In this document: piece after piece, positions 21,506 to 33,168 of the stretch | Layout of the letters: every line of letters begins with the position of its first letter | How positions within the stretch are numbered: the stretch's first letter is position 1 | NCBI RefSeq assembly: GCF_028618575.1 | Contig: NZ_JAQITA010000003.1 | Location: forward strand, 1 to 64,000 | DNA length: 64,000 nucleotides | Reading direction: 5' to 3' | From: Bartonella sp. ML70XJBT.G | Lineage (GTDB): Bacteria > Pseudomonadota > Alphaproteobacteria > Rhizobiales > Rhizobiaceae | Translations under genes and position numbers: made by a program | Notes under the pieces: model-generated | What the model saw: the letters and a program-made list of their open reading frames with translations, nothing else | What the model was told of the DNA's origin: nothing | The model's database searches: none

Positions 21506-22873
21506 TTATGCTCTATAAGTTACAGCCTTAACGGCTTCAACAATTTCAGAAGTGCTCGGTAAAGCCAATTTTTCAAGATTGGCAGCATAGGGCATCGGAA
21601 CATCTTTGCCAGAAATGGTAGCAATTGGCGCGTCAAGGTAATCAAAAGCCTGCTGCATAACACGCGTTGCTATTTCCGTTCCAATAGATGATTGAGGATA
21701 TCCCTCCTCAATGGTTACCAAGCGACCTGTCTTTTTGACTGACGAAATAATTGTTGGAAGATCCATCGGACGAATGGTTCGTAAATCAATTAATTCAACA
21801 TCAATACCAAGTTTTTCAATTTCTGGCAACGCTTGAACCGCATAATGCATACCAATCCCACAGGCAACAATCGTAACATCTTGACCCAATTTATGAATGC
21901 GTGCTTTCCCAATAGGTAGAACAAAATCATCTATTTGAGGAACATCAAATTGATGACCATATAAAATCTCATTTTCAAGGAAAATAACGGGATTGTCATC
22001 CCGAATAGCAGCTTTTAGCAAACCTTTTGCATCGGCAGCACTATAAGGCATGACAACTTTAAGACCTGGCACATGACTATACCAAGCAGCATAACACTGA
22101 GAATGCTGAGCACCAACACGTGCAGCCGCCCCATTGGGACCTCGAAAAACCATAGGAGCCGTCATTTGTCCACCAGACATATAACGGGTTTTCGCTGCAG
22201 AGTTAATAATTTGATCAATGGCCTGCATGGCAAAATTAAATGTCATAAATTCAACAATGGGACGTAATCCCCCAAAAGCAGCACCAACAGCCAATCCTGC
22301 AAAACCATGTTCTGTAATTGGTGTATCAATAACGCGACGTGCACCAAACTCTTCCAATAAACCTTGGCTAACTTTATAAGCACCTTGATATTCTGCGACC
22401 TCTTCTCCCATAAGGAAAACCTTTTCATCACGCCGCATTTCTTCAGCCATAGCTTGATTAAGCGCTTCACGCACCGTCATTGTAACCATTTGTGTCCCCG
22501 CTGGAATATCAAAATCAGGCAGTGTCTTCAAAATAGGAGGTTGTGGCACTGATGAAGGAAAAGGATCGTTCCCAGTTTTTTGATGCATACTTAGAGAATC
22601 GGTCGTTTGTGAAATATCCTCAACCGTTTCACCTTCTTCTAATAACACCGCAATAACGGTATTAACCTTCACACCTTCAGAACCTTCAGGCACACAAATT
22701 TTACCAAGAATACCTTCATCAACAGCCTCTACTTCCATCATGGCTTTATCTGTTTCAATTTCAGCAATGATGTCACCAGAGCTCACTTTATCGCCCTCTT
22801 TCTTGAGCCATTTAGACAATTTACCCTCTTCCATCGTTGGTGAAAGCGCTGGCATCAAAATATCAATAGACAT
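21506..22873 (-). CDS. pdhB: Pyruvate dehydrogenase E1 beta subunit with N-terminal lipoyl domain
   Basis: 455 residues, about 130 longer than a plain E1 beta. Residues 1-80 are a lipoyl domain with target Lys43 in [12 protein letters not shown] variable linker leads to the transketolase-like E1 beta body from about residue 130 ([15 protein letters not shown]). The body has the TPP-site glutamate region ([14 protein letters not shown]) and the C-terminal domain ([10 protein letters not shown]). The extra lipoyl domain on E1 beta is known from Rhizobiales and other Alphaproteobacteria. It lies between pdhA and pdhC with gaps of 16 and 14 bases. Confidence 0.96.
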   Translation of the reverse strand: MSIDILMPALSPTMEEGKLSKWLKKEGDKVSSGDIIAEIETDKAMMEVEAVDEGILGKICVPEGSEGVKVNTVIAVLLEEGETVEDISQTTDSLSMHQKTGNDPFPSSVPQPPILKTLPDFDIPAGTQMVTMTVREALNQAMAEEMRRDEKVFLMGEEVAEYQGAYKVSQGLLEEFGARRVIDTPITEHGFAGLAVGAAFGGLRPIVEFMTFNFAMQAIDQIINSAAKTRYMSGGQMTAPMVFRGPNGAAARVGAQHSQCYAAWYSHVPGLKVVMPYSAADAKGLLKAAIRDDNPVIFLENEILYGHQFDVPQIDDFVLPIGKARIHKLGQDVTIVACGIGMHYAVQALPEIEKLGIDVELIDLRTIRPMDLPTIISSVKKTGRLVTIEEGYPQSSIGTEIATRVMQQAFDYLDAPIATISGKDVPMPYAANLEKLALPSTSEIVEAVKAVTYRA

Positions 22874-22889
22874 ATTCGCTTCCCTCGCA

Positions 22890-23930
22890 TCAAACTAAAA
22901 CATCCGTATAGAGCTCAGAAGCATCTGGCTCTTGATCATGCTGTGCAAAATCTGCTGCATCCGCAACAATTGCACGGACCTCTTTATCAATAGATTTTAA
23001 ATTGTCTTCACTTGCAAAGCCTTGTTCAAGAATCCGATTCTTTACTTGATCAATGGGATCGTGTTCCTCTTTTATTTTTTGAACCTCTTCTTTTGAGCGA
23101 TATTTTGCTGGATCAGACATGGAGTGACCACGATAACGATAAGTCTGCATATCGAGAATGATTGGCCCCTTGCCTGAGCGTGCCCAAGAAATTGCTTCAT
23201 CAGCAGCTCCTTTTACCGCTCGAACATCCATACCATCAACAACAAGACCTGGAATTTCAAAGGAAAGACCACGACGAGAAAAATCAGTCTCTGCCGATGC
23301 TCGTGCAACAGATGTTCCCATAGCATACTGATTATTTTCAATAATATAAACAACAGGAAGCTTCCAAAGCGAAGCCATATTAAAACTTTCGTAAACCTGT
23401 CCCTGATTGGCAGCACCATCACCAAAATATACCAATGTCACATTGTCTTTACCAAGGTACTGATTCGAAAATGCCAACCCAGAGCCAATTGGAACTTGTG
23501 CACCAACAATGCCATGCCCACCATAAAAATTCTTTTCTTTTGAAAACATATGCATCGATCCCCCTTTTCCCTTAGAAAAGCCACCTCGACGCCCTGTTAA
23601 TTCTGCCATGACACCACGTGGGCTCATACCAACCGCCAACATATGGCCATGATCTCGGTAAGAGGTAATAACCTGATCCCCTTCTTTTGCTGCCTGCAAT
23701 GTTCCAATAACAACAGCTTCTTGCCCAATATAGAGATGACAAAATCCACCAATAAAACCCATCCCATAAAGCTGCCCCGCCTTTTCTTCAAAGCGACGAA
23801 TTAAAAGCATCTCACGATAAGCATCAATTTCTTCTTTTTTTGTAAACTGCGCTATTGGTGCTCTCTTTGTGGTGTTTGATAATGCAGTGCGCACCACCGA
23901 TGCAGAACCTTTTTTAGATTTTTCTGCCAT
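22890..23930 (-). CDS. pdhA: Pyruvate dehydrogenase E1 alpha subunit
   Basis: 346 residues. TPP-dependent decarboxylase subunit, with the thiamin diphosphate motif [17 protein letters not shown] (about 170-186) ending in the expected asparagine region VVYIIENN. The phosphorylation-loop region [12 protein letters not shown] is present. The start is MAEKSKKG after AAAAGGGAG. First gene of the pdhA-pdhB-pdhC set; lpdA and lipA follow. Confidence 0.97.
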   Translation of the reverse strand: MAEKSKKGSASVVRTALSNTTKRAPIAQFTKKEEIDAYREMLLIRRFEEKAGQLYGMGFIGGFCHLYIGQEAVVIGTLQAAKEGDQVITSYRDHGHMLAVGMSPRGVMAELTGRRGGFSKGKGGSMHMFSKEKNFYGGHGIVGAQVPIGSGLAFSNQYLGKDNVTLVYFGDGAANQGQVYESFNMASLWKLPVVYIIENNQYAMGTSVARASAETDFSRRGLSFEIPGLVVDGMDVRAVKGAADEAISWARSGKGPIILDMQTYRYRGHSMSDPAKYRSKEEVQKIKEEHDPIDQVKNRILEQGFASEDNLKSIDKEVRAIVADAADFAQHDQEPDASELYTDVLV

Positions 23931-24077
23931 ACTAAACTCCCTTTTATGATTATTTAGGAATAACCGTTACGAACAAAAGTTACAAGCATTATCAATCAGC
24001 TTAAATGCTCTCACCGGCAGTTGTTTTTAAATATTTTTAAAAATTGAGTGATCTTTCATCGACTTTTAATATCATTT

Positions 24078-24389
24078 TCAAGGTGTTAGGATTGTTAGCT
24101 CATTTGCCTTAGAAAAATTCAAATTCTTCCGAATATACTCATCCAACATATCTCTCTCAATGTGCCCATTGCGTAAAAGAGCAATACGCTTTTCAATAGA
24201 TAACCGTTCAGATTCTACCTGATGAAGTTCCTCTTCTAATTCAACAATACGCTGATTAACCTCACTGCGTGAATACAGCCCATATTCACCATGATAAATG
24301 TGATAACTGAAATAGCTTAAAACACCTACCGTCATAATTGGCAGTACAAAGCGTACTTTGATTGATCTGCGTTTTTGCTTTGTCCACAT
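24078..24389 (-). CDS. FtsB/DivIC-family septum formation initiator
   Basis: 103 residues: a short basic N-terminus, one membrane span (about 14-30) and a periplasmic coiled coil (VNQRIVELEEELHQVESERLS). This is the plan of FtsB/DivIC, a small bitopic divisome protein that works with FtsL and FtsQ. Its place between pdhA and eno is the usual rhizobial one. Its 5' part has been duplicated, with a decayed copy at about 25010-25240. Confidence 0.85.
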   Translation of the reverse strand: MWTKQKRRSIKVRFVLPIMTVGVLSYFSYHIYHGEYGLYSRSEVNQRIVELEEELHQVESERLSIEKRIALLRNGHIERDMLDEYIRKNLNFSKANELTILTP

Positions 24390-24550
24390 ATAATAATACA
24401 GTCTTTACAACATAATCCTCTTAATATTTGCTCAACTATGCATAATTTTGATTAATACCTCATTACCAAATCTACACATGCAAATAATTTGTTATTACAT
24501 GCTAATAGCCATGCCATATTATCTATTTTTATATTCATATTCGCTCTTTA

Positions 24551-24955
24551 CTAATTTGTGACTCTATTTCCATCTTTGTCAGTAAATTTCCCTGCCAAAA
24601 TAAATACAAGATCAATAACCCGCCAAATCAAAGTCACAATCAACCCAATAACTGATAAAGACAGGATAAGTATTAAAACACCCGTTCCAACTTTACCAAC
24701 CATAAAACGGTAAATACCTAATCCCCCTAGAAACCAACAAACGATCGCTACTATCGCTTGTGGTTGTTCTGACGGTCGTTGACCCAAAAGAGGAACAACA
24801 GATTTAATGCTATCCCCTTCACATACAAAATCAACGGCATCACTCACCTTGGGTGGATTTTTTCCTAACCAATCCCAACTCGAGAATTAAGAGCGTTTAC
24901 CATCATCAGCCAAAACCAGATAAACACTTTGATCTTGGTCAATTATCTCCCTCTC
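24551..24955 (-). pseudogene. TM2-domain membrane protein gene, dead tandem copy
   Basis: Clear paralogue of the intact gene at 25335-25742. Translating from about 24955 gives a match to its N-terminus (IIDQDQSVYLVLADDGKR), then a TAA at 24887-24889 where the intact copy has a Gln codon. The frame then continues as SSWDWLGKNPP through the TM2 domain to a stop at 24551. No ATG corresponds to the start of the intact copy. A GTG at 24847 could in principle restart a 98-residue product that keeps both membrane helices (VGTGVLILILSLSVIGLIV region) and the C-terminal GKFTDKDG. I judge it a pseudogene. Confidence 0.8.
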
Positions 24956-25009
24956 TTTCGCCCCCTCTAAAATTGTTACATACTGTTATTTATAAAACAA
25001 GTTTTTGCT

Positions 25010-25240
25010 CTGTTGATAAGCTTTACGGCATGAATACAAGCCGTACTCACCAGAATAAATAAATAGTGAAATAGCTTAAAATTCTCCCCAATGATCTTAG
25101 ATTTCCCACCGCTAAAACGAGTAATACAAAACACACGAACGATTTGTATGCCTATTTTTTCATAATAAAATAGGTACAGCCTTTCTTTATACTGTTAAAT
25201 CAATTGTGTATAATTTCCTTAATATCTTCACAAAGATACA
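25010..25240 (-). pseudogene. Relic of a duplicated divIC 5' end
   Basis: The stretch beginning near TGAATACAAGCCGTACTCAC resembles the intact divIC sequence TGAATACAGCCCATATTCAC at about 24266. Further shared segments are GTGAAATAGCTTAAAA and the promoter-side sequence (CAATTGTGTATAATTTCCTT against CAACTATGCATAATTTTGAT). The offset between copies is about 765-785 bases, the same as between the two TM2 genes. A unit of divIC 5' end plus TM2 gene was therefore duplicated in tandem. No open frame survives. Confidence 0.65.
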
Positions 25241-25334
25241 CACTAGAGCAATTTTTACTAGGCATTTAATACATTTACTGTAAAAAAGTAAATAATATTA
25301 TTTATTTTTTTGTTTTATTTGTAATGCAAAATTT

Positions 25335-25742
25335 CTACCAACGTGTAATTTGCTTCCCATCTTTGTCAGTAAACTTTCCTGCGATAATGACTATAAAGTC
25401 AACAATTGTCCAAATTCCTGTAACCATCAAGCCAAAAAGTGTTAAAGAGAGAATAAGCATTAAAGCACCAGTTTTCACTTTACCAACCATAAAACGGTGA
25501 ACACCAAATACACCAGAGAACCAACAAATGAGTGCTAACATTGGCTTTGAAGGCTCTGAATCTTGTTGTAACAATGGAAAAACAGAATTAACACTATCCC
25601 CTTCACACACAAAATCAATGTTATCACCTACCCTTGGTGGATTTTTTCCTAGCCAATCCCAAGTCGCAAATTGATAACGCTTACCATCATCCCCAGAAAC
25701 GAGATAAGTTCCCTGATCTTGACTGATAATTATACCTCTCAT
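25335..25742 (-). CDS. TM2-domain membrane protein, intact copy
   Basis: 135 residues. A soluble N-terminal part (about 1-60, with WDWLGKNPPRVGDNIDF) is followed by the TM2 domain: helix one around LALICWFSGVFGVHRFMVGK, then a second span TGALMLILSLTLFGLMVTGIW, and a C-terminal FTDKDGKQITRW. TM2 proteins are small inner-membrane proteins of unknown function. The start follows AGGTGTTAAAAG. It lies between eno and a decayed duplicate of itself. The function is not known. Confidence 0.75.
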   Translation of the reverse strand: MRGIIISQDQGTYLVSGDDGKRYQFATWDWLGKNPPRVGDNIDFVCEGDSVNSVFPLLQQDSEPSKPMLALICWFSGVFGVHRFMVGKVKTGALMLILSLTLFGLMVTGIWTIVDFIVIIAGKFTDKDGKQITRW

Positions 25743-25837
25743 CTTTTAACACCTATAAAATCTTTGCCCCCCTCTCTCCTACAATTAAACTTACAATCGC
25801 AATGATATCATAATTTACAATTTTATGTTCATCACGA

Positions 25838-27169
<1,332 letters not shown>

Positions 27170-27183
27170 CTATAATTGTATAT

Positions 27184-28029
27184 TCAATTAATCCTTTTGG
27201 ATAAATAATCAAATTCCATTAAAGTCTCAAGCAATCTTTGCAAATGATCAATTTTAACCATATTAGGTCCATCAGAAGGGGCATTATCGGGATCTTGATG
27301 CGTTTCTAAAAAAAGGCCTGCTACTCCAACCGAAACAGCAGCACGCGCCAAAACTTCAACAAATTGACGCTGTCCACCAGATGAATCGCCTTGACCACCT
27401 GGCTCTTGAACAGAATGCGTTGCATCAAAGATAACAGGAGCACCAAATGAACGTAAAATAGGTAATGAACGCATATCAGAAATAAGCCTGTTATAACCAA
27501 ATGAAGTTCCTCTCTCACAAAGCATAACATTCGGATTACCGCTTTGTGTGACCTTTCTTAAAACATTCTTCATATCCCACGGCGCTAAAAACTGACCTTT
27601 TTTAATATTGATAACACGTCCCGTTTTGGCTGCTGCTACCAAAAGATCTGTTTGACGACATAAAAAAGCAGGGATTTGCAAAATATCTACTGTGGAAGCA
27701 ATCATCGTGCATTGCTCTTCTGTATGCACATCCGTCAAGATCGGACAACCAAATTCCTTCTTCAAATCAGTAAAAATAGCCATTGCCTTTTCAAGACCAA
27801 TACCACGTGCCGCCTCTAAAGATGTCCTGTTGGCTTTATCGTAACTTGATTTATAAACAAATCTCATACCAACTTGATCGGTAATTGTCTTGATCCGACC
27901 AGCCATTTCAAAAGCGTGATCTCTACTTTCTATCTGACATGGTCCCGCAATTAATGAAAAAGGTGTTTCATTGGAAAAAACAACATTCCCAACTTTCACA
28001 AGAGCATTTGGGGCATTTTGTTCAGACAT
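27184..28029 (-). CDS. kdsA: KdsA, 3-deoxy-D-manno-octulosonate 8-phosphate synthase
   Basis: 281 residues from ATG 28029, six bases after GAGGG; a TTG four codons upstream lies inside the ribosome site and is rejected. Condenses PEP with arabinose-5-phosphate, the first committed step to Kdo in the LPS inner core. Motifs: SLIAGPCQIES near the N-terminus, FVYKSSYDKANRTS, IFDATHSVQEPGG and a late ETHQDPDNAPSDGPN. It follows pyrG by 36 bases. Confidence 0.96.
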   Translation of the reverse strand: MSEQNAPNALVKVGNVVFSNETPFSLIAGPCQIESRDHAFEMAGRIKTITDQVGMRFVYKSSYDKANRTSLEAARGIGLEKAMAIFTDLKKEFGCPILTDVHTEEQCTMIASTVDILQIPAFLCRQTDLLVAAAKTGRVINIKKGQFLAPWDMKNVLRKVTQSGNPNVMLCERGTSFGYNRLISDMRSLPILRSFGAPVIFDATHSVQEPGGQGDSSGGQRQFVEVLARAAVSVGVAGLFLETHQDPDNAPSDGPNMVKIDHLQRLLETLMEFDYLSKRIN

Positions 28030-28065
28030 TTTATCCCTCAAAAAGCAAATAACTTCATTTATTCA

Positions 28066-29694
28066 CTAAACCAATCGACTTTGTTCTACAGCCGCTTCAA
28101 TAAAAGAAGAAAAAAGTGGATGTGGATCAAATGGACGTGATTTTAATTCTGGATGATATTGAACACCAATAAACCATGGATGATCTGTATATTCTACCGC
28201 TTCTGGCAAAATACCATCGGGAGACATCCCAGAAAAAATTAAACCACACTGTTCGAGCTTGTCTTTATAATCAATATTAACCTCATAACGATGACGATGT
28301 CGCTCATAAACCCTTGTCATCCCGTAAATTTGAGCAATATGGCTCTCTTCTTTTAATTCAGCGGCAAAAGCACCAAGACGCATTGTCCCACCAAGATTTC
28401 CACATTGTGTACGTTTCTCAAGAACATCCCCTTTGAGCCATTCGCGCATCAAACCAACAACCGGATTTTTGGTTTCACACAATTCACTTGATGAAGCATT
28501 CTCAATCTGTGCAATATTGCGTGCAGCTTCTATACAAGCCAATTGCATGCCAAAACAAATGCCAAAAAACGGAACTTTATGCTCCCGCGCAAATTGAATT
28601 GCTCGCATTTTTCCTTCTGCCCCACGTGCTCCAAAAGCACCAGGAACCAAAATCCCATGCACTTTGTATAAAGTAGATGTAGGATCTTCCTCTTCAAAAC
28701 GCTCCGCATCAATCCATTCAATATTAACTTTTACTTTATTGGCTAAACCACCATGGGCAATCGCTTCGGTCAGAGATTTATAAGCATCCTTCAATCCGAT
28801 ATATTTGCCAACAACAGCAATTGTCACTTCCCCTTCGGGATGGTGAATGCGATGTGTAATATCTTCCCAGTACTCCATTTTTGGCTTAGGTGCCGGCTCT
28901 ATTCCAAAAGCAGAAAGAACTTCCGAATCTAACCCTTCCTTATGATATGCTATGGGAACATCATAAATCGTTGGCATATCCAATGCTTGAATAACAGCGT
29001 TTTGGCGAACATTACAAAAAAGTGATAATTTACTTCGCTCTGTTTCTGGAATAGGCCGGTCTGCACGCACCAACAAAATATTGGGGGCAATACCAATTGA
29101 TTGTAATTCTTTGACAGAATGTTGTGTTGGCTTGGTTTTTAATTCACCGGCCGACGAAATATAAGGCATTAAGGTAAGATGCACATAAACAACATTATGG
29201 CGTGGCAATTCATTGTGAAGTTGACGAATCGCTTCTAGAAAAGGCATCGCTTCAATGTCACCAACCGTTCCACCTATTTCACACAAAACAAAGTCAAATT
29301 CTTCGTTTCCAGTCGTAATAAACTTCTTAATTTCATCGGTAACATGAGGAATAACCTGAACGGTTGCCCCTAAATAATCACCACGTCGCTCTCGTTCAAT
29401 AATATTGCGATAAATACGTCCTGTCGTGATATTATCTTGGCTATTTGCAGAACGCCCAGTAAAACGCTCATAATGACCAAGATCAAGATCCGTTTCTGCA
29501 CCATCATCAGTCACAAACACCTCACCATGTTGATAAGGCGACATCGTCCCTGGATCAACATTCAGATAAGGATCAAGTTTGCGAAGCCGCACACGGTACC
29601 CACGCGCTTGTAATAGTGCAGCTAATGCTGCTGCTGCGATGCCTTTTCCAAGAGAAGAAACCACACCACCAGTAATAAAAATATAACGTGCCAT
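28066..29694 (-). CDS. pyrG: CTP synthase
   Basis: 542 residues, full length. The N-terminal synthase domain (1-270) begins [19 protein letters not shown] with the ATP-binding loop and [11 protein letters not shown]. The C-terminal glutaminase (about 295-542) has the nucleophile Cys in FGICFGMQ and the His-Glu pair in GVQYHPEL. It aminates UTP to CTP using glutamine. It lies between secG and kdsA; a terminator separates it from secG. Confidence 0.97.
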   Translation of the reverse strand: MARYIFITGGVVSSLGKGIAAAALAALLQARGYRVRLRKLDPYLNVDPGTMSPYQHGEVFVTDDGAETDLDLGHYERFTGRSANSQDNITTGRIYRNIIERERRGDYLGATVQVIPHVTDEIKKFITTGNEEFDFVLCEIGGTVGDIEAMPFLEAIRQLHNELPRHNVVYVHLTLMPYISSAGELKTKPTQHSVKELQSIGIAPNILLVRADRPIPETERSKLSLFCNVRQNAVIQALDMPTIYDVPIAYHKEGLDSEVLSAFGIEPAPKPKMEYWEDITHRIHHPEGEVTIAVVGKYIGLKDAYKSLTEAIAHGGLANKVKVNIEWIDAERFEEEDPTSTLYKVHGILVPGAFGARGAEGKMRAIQFAREHKVPFFGICFGMQLACIEAARNIAQIENASSSELCETKNPVVGLMREWLKGDVLEKRTQCGNLGGTMRLGAFAAELKEESHIAQIYGMTRVYERHRHRYEVNIDYKDKLEQCGLIFSGMSPDGILPEAVEYTDHPWFIGVQYHPELKSRPFDPHPLFSSFIEAAVEQSRLV

Positions 29695-29771
29695 GGGCTT
29701 ATGGTGATAAGCAGTTTAGAATGATTTTTCCAGCAAAAAATGCAAAAATAAACTGTTTTCTTCTCTAAAAT

Positions 29772-29797
29772 AAAAAAGGTGCAAAAACACCTTTTTT
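29772..29797 (-). terminator. Rho-independent terminator of secG
   Basis: A ten-base-pair stem (AAAAAAGGTG with CACCTTTTTT) and a six-base loop lie 27 bases past the secG stop, with T-runs on both sides. It would end transcription from secG before pyrG. Confidence 0.8.
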
Positions 29798-29823
29798 AAA
29801 ATCTATCCTCTTTTTTAAAAAAA

Positions 29824-30279
29824 CTATTTTGTATCATTATCCGGAATTGGCGTTTCAAGAGCCGGTGGTAACGGATTTTCTGTTGTAGGATTTGCCGGTT
29901 GTTTTTGCTCTTGAGGCGGAGCCGAAACACCTCCTAATTGTTCAAGAATAGAAGGTTGAGGCTTACTATCTGATGATGGTGCTGCTTCTGGCGTTCCTTT
30001 ATTTGTAGAGTTTTGTTCTAAATTCGCCGGAATACGCTTGAGAATGTCAGAACTAGAATTCGACATATTCCCCACTACGGTAAGCCCAATAGACACCACA
30101 AAAAAACAACATGCTAAAATAGCAGTCAAACGCGTTAACGGATTCTTAGAGCCTCGTGTTCTCATTAACCCAGAACCACTATTTGCAGTAAGCCCACCTC
30201 CTTCTGAAGGTTGAATTAATATAACACCAACCAAAAGTATAACGACCAAAAAATGGATAATAATAAGTACTGTTTGCAT
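29824..30279 (-). CDS. secG: SecG, preprotein translocase subunit
   Basis: 151 residues. Two membrane spans (about 3-22 and 52-72) enclose the cytoplasmic loop VILIQPSEGGGLTANSGSG that marks SecG. The C-terminal half is a Pro, Gln and Ser-rich tail (about 90-151), long compared with E. coli SecG (110 residues) but common in Rhizobiales. It works in the SecYEG channel. It lies between tpiA and pyrG, the usual order. Confidence 0.95.
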   Translation of the reverse strand: MQTVLIIIHFLVVILLVGVILIQPSEGGGLTANSGSGLMRTRGSKNPLTRLTAILACCFFVVSIGLTVVGNMSNSSSDILKRIPANLEQNSTNKGTPEAAPSSDSKPQPSILEQLGGVSAPPQEQKQPANPTTENPLPPALETPIPDNDTK

Positions 30280-30360
30280 AAACCTTGCTCTTCAAATAAC
30301 TCTTCATGGCTCTTTACACGTAAATAACGCATAATCCAAGGGGGAACCAAGATTCCTCTC

Positions 30361-31125
30361 TTATAATTTACGATAAATATCGCAAATAGTTAAAAAATCA
30401 GTTGCTTTTAAGCTTGCTCCCCCTATCAGAGCGCCATTAACATCACCAATACTCAAAAGCTCAAAGGCATTGGAGGACTTTACTGATCCCCCATAAAGCA
30501 ATCGCATCTTGTTTCCTTCATCAGAAAAACGAGAACACATCTTATCACGAATAAATTTATGTACTTGTGCCACATCAGCTGAAGTAGGCGTATTGCCTGT
30601 TCCTATAGCCCATATAGGCTCATAAGCGATAATCGTATTCTCTGCTGTTGCATCGTCTGGTAAAGATCCTGCAAGCTGGTGCGCTAGTACATCGTACACT
30701 TTATTGCTTTTACGCTCTTCCAATGTTTCACCAATACAAACAAGAGCAACAAGACCTGCTCGCCACGCCGCTTGCACTTTCGCACAAACAATCGCATCAC
30801 TTTCTTGATAAACTGTGCGGCGTTCTGAATGCCCAATAATGACATGACTTGCTCCTGCTTCCTTAAGCATAAAAGCTGAAATATCTCCAGTATAAGGGCC
30901 ATGATCATCAAAGTGACAATTTTGCCCCCCTAGAAGAAGATTTTCACCGTCCAATGTATCAGAGGCACGTGATAAAAGTGTTGCTGGAACACAAATAAGC
31001 GCTTCAAATAAACGGCCTAAATCAGAGCTTACGCCCGCAGCAATGGCACGTAATTCTCCAAGGGCTTCGCCCGTTCCATTCATTTTCCAATTTCCAGCGA
31101 TAAAAGGCCGAATATTTGGAGACAT
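30361..31125 (-). CDS. tpiA: Triosephosphate isomerase
   Basis: 254 residues. Motifs: GNWKMNGT with the substrate-binding Lys14, catalytic His99 in IIGHSERR, catalytic Glu169 in AYEPIWAIGTG, and phosphate-binding LLYGGSVK near residue 215. It interconverts dihydroxyacetone phosphate and glyceraldehyde 3-phosphate. It is divergent from ppiD and followed by secG. Confidence 0.97.
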   Translation of the reverse strand: MSPNIRPFIAGNWKMNGTGEALGELRAIAAGVSSDLGRLFEALICVPATLLSRASDTLDGENLLLGGQNCHFDDHGPYTGDISAFMLKEAGASHVIIGHSERRTVYQESDAIVCAKVQAAWRAGLVALVCIGETLEERKSNKVYDVLAHQLAGSLPDDATAENTIIAYEPIWAIGTGNTPTSADVAQVHKFIRDKMCSRFSDEGNKMRLLYGGSVKSSNAFELLSIGDVNGALIGGASLKATDFLTICDIYRKL

Positions 31126-31278
31126 ATTTTTACCTCAAAAACTATTACAATATATTGTTTGTCTTTAGGTACCAAATTATAAAACGAAAGCAAGTCTTTA
31201 AGCTTGCATCTTTTATTTCTTTATTGCAAATTCCATCACTGCTTTGATAATCATTCATGCTAAAAATGGAATTGAACA

Positions 31279-33168
31279 ATGCTTGACGTCTTAAGAAGTG
31301 CTGCAAATTCTTGGGTTTTTAAAATTTTCCTTGCTATTTTGCTCTTATGTTTCATCCTTTTATGGGGAATCCCACAGTTGCACACAAAGAGTGAAAGAGA
31401 CCTTATTACTTCTGGAAAATCCATAATAACTGTTGATGAGTATCGTCTTGCACTGGTCGATCAAAGTGCACGTTTAGCGTTTGCATCTCATCTTGGGCGT
31501 ATGTTTACACCAAATGAAATGCAGCAATATAAAATTCCAGCCTTTGTTTTCAATCAGTTACAACATGATGTACTGTTTGATGAACAGGCGCGTAAAATGA
31601 AAATTAGTCTTTCAAAAGATACAATAGCTCGTATTCTTGGTGCTGATAATATGTTTCAAACAAATGGTGTTTTTGATCAAAATTTGTTTCGTAACTATCT
31701 TCAACATTTACATATCAGCGAAAGCAATTTCCTTGACTATTACACCCAAAAAGAAAAGCGTAACCAACTCATTGCAGCTTCGCTATCAGGAATGAAGGCA
31801 CCCAACCTCTTTTACAAAGCCCTTGCTCTTTATCAAGGAGAAAGCCGTATTGCTGATTATCTCGTTATCGATTTAAAAGAAAAGGAAAAAATTTCTGACC
31901 CCGATCAGGAAACATTGCAAAGCTGGTTTGAAACACATAAAAATGAATTTCGTGCTCCTGAATACCGTACTGTTTCTTTGTTATCTATGACATCTACTGA
32001 TATTGTAAAACCTGAAGATATTTCCGTAGATGAAACTAAAGCCTATTATGCTCAAAATGTCTCACGTTTTATGATTCCTGAAAAACGCACCATTGAAGAG
32101 TTGCGATTCTCTACACGCGAGGCAGCCGATAATGCGGCAAAAAAAATAGCCAATGGATTGAGTTTTGAGGCGTTGGTTAAAGAGGAAAACAAAACTCTTG
32201 GTGACATACAAAAAGGGTCTCTTACCGAAAATGAACTTCCTAATCATCTCGCAGCTGAAATTTTTGAACTCAAACAAGGGCAAATTAGTGCTGTAATCAA
32301 TGATTTACAAGGTCCTGTTATCGTTCGCGTTACACATATTGAACCTTCGGCCTCTCTTCCTTTTGAAAAGGTAGAAGAAAATATCCGGCAAACACTTGCA
32401 CAAAGTCGTGCTGTGGATATCATGCGTAATAATTATACAGCAATCGAAAATGCCCGTTTTGAAGGCGCTTCTCTTCAAGAACTGGCTGACCAATATAAAT
32501 TATCTCTTCGTACCATCACTCTTGATAAAACAGGAAAAACAATTGAAGGTACTGTAATTACGGATTTACCGCAAAAAGACATTGTAATGAATGCCATTTA
32601 TCAAGCGAATGAAGGAGTCGATCTTGATCCTCTTTCTCTGCAAACAGATGGCTATCTCTGGTATAAGGTAGACAAAGTTATCCCTGCTCGCGATAGAACA
32701 TTTGAAGAAGCTAAACAAGATGTTCTCTCTCAATGGAAAAGTGAAGAAATTCAACGCCTTCTTGATGAAAAAGCTCAAAATGCTCTCAAACAACTCACGG
32801 AAGGAAAAAGTCTTATTTCTCTCGCTCATACACTTGGTGTCACAACACAAACAACACAAGCTCTCCGACGTCAAGATTCATCTGAAATTTTTGGAGTTGA
32901 AGGTATTAAAGCATTATTTTCTGCTCCAAAAGGTCATTATGGCATCGTAAAAGGTCCGGTTATAACAAATCGTATTGTGTATCAAATAAAGACCGTAACT
33001 ATGCCTCAAAATACGTCTCCTGATACTCTCTCACCCCATATTCGTAACAATATAGATATGATGATGAGAGAAGATCTAAAGCTGGGAATGCTACAAATTG
33101 CCAATAAAGAACACCCTTTGGAAATTAATAACAATAATTATCAGCAAATCTTCAATACTCTCCAATAA
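31279..33168 (+). CDS. ppiD: PpiD-type periplasmic peptidyl-prolyl isomerase/chaperone (SurA_N domain)
   Basis: 629 residues. A membrane anchor at about 15-32 (IFLAILLLCFILLWGIP) is followed by a SurA-like chaperone region, a parvulin-type PPIase segment around residues 265-370 (KRTIEELRFSTREAADNAA onward), and a long C-terminal region. It faces the periplasm and assists newly exported proteins. The parvulin part looks divergent, so isomerase activity is uncertain. It is divergent from tpiA as in other Rhizobiales; from memory trpD/trpC often follow there, but here a 0.7 kb empty stretch does. Confidence 0.88.
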   Translation: MLDVLRSAANSWVFKIFLAILLLCFILLWGIPQLHTKSERDLITSGKSIITVDEYRLALVDQSARLAFASHLGRMFTPNEMQQYKIPAFVFNQLQHDVLFDEQARKMKISLSKDTIARILGADNMFQTNGVFDQNLFRNYLQHLHISESNFLDYYTQKEKRNQLIAASLSGMKAPNLFYKALALYQGESRIADYLVIDLKEKEKISDPDQETLQSWFETHKNEFRAPEYRTVSLLSMTSTDIVKPEDISVDETKAYYAQNVSRFMIPEKRTIEELRFSTREAADNAAKKIANGLSFEALVKEENKTLGDIQKGSLTENELPNHLAAEIFELKQGQISAVINDLQGPVIVRVTHIEPSASLPFEKVEENIRQTLAQSRAVDIMRNNYTAIENARFEGASLQELADQYKLSLRTITLDKTGKTIEGTVITDLPQKDIVMNAIYQANEGVDLDPLSLQTDGYLWYKVDKVIPARDRTFEEAKQDVLSQWKSEEIQRLLDEKAQNALKQLTEGKSLISLAHTLGVTTQTTQALRRQDSSEIFGVEGIKALFSAPKGHYGIVKGPVITNRIVYQIKTVTMPQNTSPDTLSPHIRNNIDMMMREDLKLGMLQIANKEHPLEINNNNYQQIFNTLQ

